This document shows, piece after piece, positions 57,634-64,000 of a DNA stretch of 64,000 bases. The stretch's first letter is position 1. Every line of letters begins with the position of its first letter. The stretch is from Cornus controversa. Lineage: Eukaryota; Streptophyta; Magnoliopsida; Cornales; Cornaceae. Position numbers and translations under genes: made by a program. The DNA is taken from positions 34,432,836 to 34,496,835 of the forward strand of contig CM048849.1 in the NCBI GenBank assembly GCA_026545225.1, given 5' to 3'. Under the pieces are notes generated by a model, which did not search any database, was not told where the DNA came from, and saw only the letters and a list, made by a program, of their open reading frames with translations.

Positions 57634-60600
57634 TGAAATACCCCCCAGAAAATTTCGCGCATGAGGTGGCCAGTCTCATACACAAAACCTGAGGAATATT
57701 AACCACTGATAGCAACAAGCATAGATGCAAAGGACAGAAATAGAAAAATTGCTAAAAGCTGAACAGAAATCCCATTGAATTAAAATAAGTTGATAAATAA
57801 ATCATTAAATTCTGGTAATACAATTTGGAAGTCCCGTAACCCAAGGACCCCTTAACCAGAAAGAAATAAAAGTTCAACACTTAAATTAAAATCCAAAACC
57901 AAAACCTCTAAATGAGTTCATAGTTTTATTCCTGAAGAAAATGTAGATTCCTACCCTGAGACTGGTGAGAGTAGATGTCTGTCACAGCCCAACCCTAGTA
58001 CTCTATCCTCGCGGGGGAAACTGCTTGGGACCTGAAATATCAACAAAGTGGGTTAAACCCACGAGCAAGTTCTATCTACTACATCCCAATCAGAGAATTA
58101 ATATACATACCCTCAATGTGAGGGACACAATAGATAAATATACGTTCAACCCCTCAGTTTATTCCTTATTTAGTTCATACTTTTAAAGATACAAATCATC
58201 TCATATATTTCCTCAACAACCCTTACAATGTAAAAATGATCCCTTTTTTTATGTTCACAAATCAAGATACACATGTATGTATTTTATGAAATCTATGCAA
58301 TCATGATAAGTCGATTATGATGCATGTATACATTTATAGGGATGGGCGATCCTGACACGCCGGGCAATCCTTACATGCCAAATAAAATATAGATACCTTA
58401 TTAGGTATGGGCGATCCTGACACGCCGGGCAATCCTTACATGCCAAATAAAATTACAAATGCATTCCCAATATGAAATAATAAATAAACAAGATGTATTA
58501 TGACTTTTAATTTTTTACAGACTATCCATTTGAACTATCAGCTATGCAATTATCACCATATAACAAATCATTCACAAGTGAACCTAAATCAAGTATCCCA
58601 TGAGCATTTATATATATAATAAGCACAATTGATGTGCTCAAAACAACTTAACTCCCATTAGAGGAAACCATTACTCAAACCAACCTCCAATGCACTCAAA
58701 TCTCCGAGGGGATCTAAACATACTTTTACCTAGGTTTCTGAGCCTATTTCACTTCTAAGAACACTAAGAAAATATCCTGGAATTTTTTGTAATTTAAAAA
58801 CATTTTTAATAAACCAAAGAAGGTGAAAAACCAACTTCTAGGCACTTTAAAAATTAATTGAACATCAAGGGAAGCTCAAATCGAGGTGAAAATTTAAACC
58901 CAAGGTCATTTAATCTCTAAACAGTTACAGAAAAATTTAGGGAATTTTTGGAATTTCAGAAGTATTTTCTAAAATTACAAAAAGGGAAAAACCCAGCTTT
59001 TTGACACTTTAAAATTCAATTGAGCAACAAGGAAAGATCATTTTGAGTTGAAACTTTAAAACCAAGTGTATTTAACCTCCAGAGAGTTACAGTAAAAATT
59101 TGGGAATTTTTGGAGTTGTAAAAGTATTTTCTAAAATTACAAAACAGGAAAAAGACAGCTTTTGGGTACTTTTAAAAATTAATTGGTCAACAAGGGAAAA
59201 GTGTTTTGAGTTGAAAATTTAAAATTAAGTGTATTTAATCTCCAATATCATACAGTAAAATTTTCAGAATTTTTGGAACCATGAAAGTATTTTTTTAAAA
59301 AATGATTTTTCAAATTTTCAAGTTTTTCCAAAAATTTCAAAAATTCAAAAAAAATATCAAAATATATCGGAATGGGCCCAAAGTGGACCCAGGGGTGGGC
59401 CCCCGCGAGTGGGGCCCAAACATATTTTTCCCGGCGCCGGCCCCACGCGCCGGCCAGGCGCGTGGGGAAACCCCTGCGCTGGGGCTTCTTCCCCAGCGCG
59501 CCGAGCAGCGCGCACAGCGCGCTGCCGGCGACTTCCCGGCGACGTTCCGGCCTCCTCCGGCCACCGTTCGCCTCCATTTTTGCGCCATTCTTCTCCTCTC
59601 GACGCCGTCTACGTATTGGTGCAAAAAGCCCCATCCGAAACAACCCGAATCAAAAACCCCCAATTCACAAGTTCTAGGGTTCTTCGCAAAATTCAAAATT
59701 TTAAAACCCAATAAATTCACGATCTATTTTCCTAAGGATTTAGAGTTGTTTACAAATTTAATTCCAACACAGTAGGTTCACAACTAAACAATTATTTCAT
59801 ACAAATTGCATAAATAAATGATTTCTTCCTTAACACAATATACATATACATGAACACATATGCATATAACCTTACATGAAACAAAATCAATTAAATATAC
59901 ATACAATCATCATAGTTAATCTCACGAAATTTATCAATAGCAGAAAAATATAAACATGCAATTAATTACAAATTTTTAATATAAATATATGCTCAAACCT
60001 AGACTATGCATACGAATTCAAGGGGGAAGAGAAGAATTAAACTTGCCTTTTTCCTGACGAATTAACTGGTTCACCCGATCGTCACTCCCTTCTCTCTTTC
60101 GTTTTCTCTCCTTTAGTTCTATGCGTAACACAACGGCAAACCCTAATTTCTTCTTCTTTTCTTTTCCTTTTTGTTTTAATTATTCATTTATGGTTTTTCC
60201 TAAAACTAATAAAAATCAAATTAATAATAAAAATAAATATAGCAAAAGCAATATTATTATAACCCTAGGCCCATCATTTTAAACATAACCTTAGCCCACT
60301 TATCCTAGCCCAAATTCCTCCCTAGCCCAACCCAAAACATTTAAATAAAAATAATACACAATTTATACCAATTCACATAAAATGACAATATGCATGTATA
60401 AAAGACCAACAACTCACATACAATGATAATCTATATAAAACAAAAAAAAACATTTTACGTGAATTAATAAAATAAAGTAATAATGCAAAGAGATTAAATT
60501 GACACCTAAATTTTCCGGGATATTACATTCTTCCCCCCTAACAGAGGAATTCCGTCCTCGGAATTCAGCTCATACCTGAAAGAAAAAGCTCTGGATATTT

Positions 60601-61046
60601 TGTTTTTATCTCATCCTCCCTTTCCCAAGTGGACTCCGCCTCATTATGGTGGCTCCACTGAACTCGTACTAACGGAATGGTCTTAGAACGAAGGACATGA
60701 TCCCTACGGTCAAGAATACAGTAAGGCTGCTCCACATATGTTGCATCTGGCTGCAACTCAATCTCTCCTACCTCAATGTGCTGGTAAGTATCCTCATCTC
60801 TAAGGAACTTCCGTAGCATGGAAACATGAAAAATATTGTGCACCCTGTGCATCATGTCTGGTAACGCCAGTTTATAGGCTACCGCTCCAACTCTGTCGGT
60901 AATCATAAAGGGACCTACAAAACGAGGTGCCAACTTCCCTTTCCTTCCAAACCTCATAACCCCCTTCATGGGAGAAACCTTGAGTAGGACCTGATCCCCC
61001 ACTTTGAACTCTAGTGCACGAGTTCTTCGGTCAGCATAACTCTTCT
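57634..61046 (-). mobile_element. Truncated gypsy element E: 3' LTR plus end of pol
   Basis: LTR at 57634-60527 (2894 bp, TGAAATACC to GATATTACA, two 65-bp repeats), followed by the polypurine tract TTCTTCCCCCCTAA and the last 0.5 kb of pol. At 61046/61047 it stops abruptly, in the middle of pol text, against TAGGTTTCTGGG of LTR H. The rest of the interior and its other LTR are missing, and no target duplication can be matched. A deletion removed one end together with a little of H. Confidence 0.85.
60565..61046 (-). pseudogene. C-terminal fragment of gypsy pol in element E
   Basis: Open from the breakpoint to a stop at 60567-60565: [95 protein letters not shown] and ending LFLSGMS. It is the integrase C-terminus and chromodomain-like tail. 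It keeps Lys and Gln where the complete element has TAG stops. The frame runs beyond 61046 into LTR H sequence, which is not pol. Confidence 0.88.
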
Positions 61047-63200
61047 TAGGTTTCTGGGCATATTCTACTGCTAAGAACCCTATTAAATCATGCTGCAATT
61101 TTCTAGAATTTTTTTGAGAATTTTAAAAAATATTATTCTAGCAAAAAGAAAATAAACATAATTCGAGGCATACTTTCACAACCAACACAATCACACGGGA
61201 GACTTATTTTGACATGAAATTTAAAAGCCAAGTGTATTTTAATCCTATAAAGTTACCTAAATTTTTCTAGAATTTTCTGGAATTTTAAAATATTTTCTAA
61301 AAATAAAAGAAGGTGAAAATCCAACTTTTAGACACTTTAAAAAAAGAAAGATTATTTTGAGTTGAAAATTTAAACCCAAGTGTATTTATCCTCCAGAGAA
61401 TTACAGTAAAAATTTGGGAATTTTTGGGATTATAAAAGTATTTTCTAAAATTACAGAATGTGAAAAATCTAACTTTTTGACACTTTAAAAATCAATTGAA
61501 CAACAAGCAAAAATCATTTTGAGTTAAAACTTTAAACCCAAGTGTATTTAGCCTTCAGAGAGTTACAGTAAAAATTTCAGAATTTTTGGAAATTTCTAAC
61601 TATTTTCTAAAATTAAAGAGGCTGAAAAATCCAGTTTTTAGACACTTTAAAAATTAATTTAAAGACAATAGTAAATAATTTTGATATGAAATTTAAACCC
61701 CAAGCCCCTTAAGCTCCCAGGAAGTTGACATAAAATTTTGGGAATTTTTAGAATTATAAAAGTATTTTAAAAAAATTATTTTTTCAGATTTTCAAGTTTT
61801 CCCAAAATTTTCAAAAATACAAAATAAATATCAAAACAATTCGGAATGGGCCCATATTGGACCCAGAGGTGGGCCCCCGAGAGTGGGCCCCAAAAATGAT
61901 TTTCCGGCCACCGGAGCATGCGGCACGCGCCCCCACGTGCCGGCGAACGCGTGACCCCTTTTTTTTTTTTTTTTTCTTTCTTCTTCCTTCTTCCCCGGCA
62001 GAAGCTCCAGCGGCCAACAATGGAGGCCGAGCTTCTCGATCACTTTCCAATCACTTCCGAGCACCGAATCGCGCATATGAATATACCATCGAACTCATAT
62101 CGATCTAAGCTACGTATTGGTACCAAAATTATCCCCTCTCGCAGACTAAATCAAAAACGCCCAATTTCAAGTTTCGAAAATCTAAAATTTTAAACTCAAT
62201 TTCCCGTCAATCTACCCAACGGTTCATAACGAAACTTTCAAGCATTGTTCTAGGAAGTAAGATTTACCTTTTAATCGGAACAAAATCCCTCAAAAATGAT
62301 AAACACAGTAGACCCAAATTTCATGCTCGTATATATATACACCTGCCTATACAATCATATATACATGTATATACATATGCAAAAATACTCTAAAACAGTA
62401 CCGAAACTCCAAAATCCTAATGTTTAATTCACAGAATTATTCTTAGCATGCAAAATCATTTAATTTCATAATTAAATGCATACAAATTTCTAGTAACATG
62501 TCTATACAATTAGCATAATTAATTCTCACAAAAATTATCAACAGAAAAAATAACAATTATATACAAAATTTTAAAATAAACACAATCCTCAAACCTAGAC
62601 TATGCATATGGATTCAAAGGGGAAGAGAAGAATCAAACTTGCCTCTTTGATGAATCAACTTGTTCACCGGATCGTCACTCCCTTCTCTCTTTCGTTTACT
62701 CCCTCAGTTCTGTGCGTAAAGCAACGGCAAAAAACCCTAATTTCTTCTTTTTCCTTTTTGTCTTAATTATTATTCTATTATTGATTTTTCTAAAACTAAA
62801 TAAAATCAAAATAATAATAATACAAGCAATAATAATATAATTATAACCCTGGCCCAACATTTTAAACATAATCTTAGCCCAATCATTCCAGCCCAAATTC
62901 CTCCCTAACCCAATCCAAAGCATTTAAAATATTTAAATCAAATAATACACAATCAATAAACAATTCATATAAATTGATAAAAATAAAAGTAGAACAATTC
63001 ACATGAAATGAAAGAATTTATAAAGACAACCAATTCACATAAAATAATAATTGTATAAAGACCTAACAATTCACATGAAATGATAAAATGCATATAAAGG
63101 CATTCCACATGAATTGAAAAAATAATAATAATAATAATATAAAGAAATTTAAATTCTTTAAAATAATAGACGTCCAAATTTTTCGGGGTATTACATAGGC

Positions 63201-64000
63201 GGTCTGCTGGTACGTTATATGACGTGGCGATGCGATGCGTTGCAACTACCATCATGTCGTTTAACACGCGTTGGTGGCGCTCACGGTGGCGGAGTGGCAG
63301 CTCACGAGTCAATGTCATGCAGGGACCTTTTTCTTGGGAATGTCTTTAACATGCCACGCGCTTTTTGGCGCGTGCCACTTAGTGTTATTCCTTTAAGTGC
63401 ACGTTGAATTTGTGGATAAAAGCTTGTTTTTATTTTATTTAAATTGTTTTTTTTTTTTTTAGGGTAATGAGATCATGTGATCGACCTCGTTGTCATCCCC
63501 TCTCTGTAAGATTATGTACAAATATTAAGTCGTACATATAAGTGTTTGAAAAAGAATTATATAAAGTTTATAGTTATATTGTCAAAATTTTGAACCAAAA
63601 TTCATTTATAATAAATTGAACGAGTTCGTTGAATTTTTACATTTTTTTTCTTTTATAAAATTTAACTATCATCTTTTACCATCTCATATAATTTTCTTTT
63701 ATGGTATTTTAAATTGATTTTTTTTTATAGTGATTTACTTTAATATTGGATAGGTGACGATATAATTTGTGCATCATTTTTATGTTTAAAATGTGATCAT
63801 TTAAAGGAGAACTCATGACAACTGTCATGAGATTAATCTCATAGTAACATTATTCTTTTTTTTTATTGAAGCATATTGGTGAGTAGGAAGTCCATACCTA
63901 CTATTAATGTGACATAAAAATAAAATTATTATTAATGTGATATAAAAATGAAATTGCACATAACCCTCCAATTTAAATAAATAAAAAATTTCAAGTTATA
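63201..64000. promoter_or_regulatory. Displaced upstream region of the START gene
   Basis: Sequence that adjoined the 5' leader before LTR H inserted. The first 200 bp are relatively GC-rich and contain TGACGTGG (63220-63227), an ACGT-core motif of the type bound by plant bZIP factors. The rest is AT-rich and empty of genes. Promoter function is inferred from position only. Confidence 0.35.

Larger units (their letters stand above)
53332..63195 (-). mobile_element. Older LTR of a related subfamily (H), carrying two nested family members
   Basis: Left end TGAAATACCCCC at 53332, right end TTTCGGGGTATTACA at 63195, flanked by TAGGC at 53327-53331 and 63196-63200 (exact). Its own sequence is 53332-53646, 56621-57633 and 61047-63195, about 3.5 kb; the rest is the nested LTR D (53647-56615) and the truncated element E (57634-61046). 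It is clearly diverged from the 42892/50071 LTRs. Its last 0.9 kb closely matches 9192-10024. No interior coding sequence of its own is left, so it is a solo LTR. Confidence 0.85.

Overview
This is nuclear DNA of a flowering plant. It is AT-rich, its one recognisable host gene is split by introns, and most of the rest is layered plant transposons: LTR retrotransposons, TRIMs, a LINE, MULE-like, hAT and CACTA-type elements. The species cannot be named from the window. There are no bacterial-style operons, CRISPR arrays or phage genes, and I found no rRNA or tRNA gene.

The host locus is on the minus strand. Six exons between 53190 and 396 can be joined in phase into a plant START-domain protein of about 418 codons (N-terminal membrane segment, lipid-binding START domain, C-terminal membrane anchor, CP5-like family). 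Exon 1 lies at 53190-42659 and exon 2 at 4854-3440, so intron 1 is about 37.8 kb and holds most of the window. The gene has three independent lesions. A 10.2-kb Ty3/gypsy element sits in the coding part of exon 1 (target duplication GCGAG). A tandem TRIM array sits in the coding part of exon 2 (target duplication GAGGT). Exon 4 has an in-frame TGA. It is best read as a pseudogene or a null allele.

Layout: 1-4860 exons 6 to 2, small introns and the TRIM array. 5.9-6.3 kb a second TRIM family with very short LTRs. 7.4-11.8 kb an Athila-like gypsy relic flanked by sequence that may be organelle-derived, with a chimeric TRIM/gypsy-LTR insertion at 8621-10024. 11.8-17.6 kb a degenerate LTR-type repeat, two foldback-like TIR elements, a long-TIR MULE-like element, and a solo TRIM LTR with a hAT MITE inside it. 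18.1-25.5 kb a dead LINE split by a 2.9-kb solo LTR. 26.7-41.5 kb further degenerate repeats, short-LTR TRIMs, a gag-only LTR element, old local duplications and one CACTA terminus. 42.9-53.1 kb the complete young gypsy element of the Del/Tekay chromovirus type. 53.3-63.2 kb an older LTR of a related subfamily, inserted about 0.14 kb upstream of the host ATG and itself carrying two nested members of the 3-kb LTR family. 63.2-64.0 kb the distal 5' flank of the gene.

The dominant process is repeated insertion by a few related families. The 3-kb LTR family alone contributes the full element, two solo LTRs, one truncated copy, one old nested LTR and one LTR fragment in the chimera. Exact 5-bp target duplications allow the order of several insertions to be read directly.
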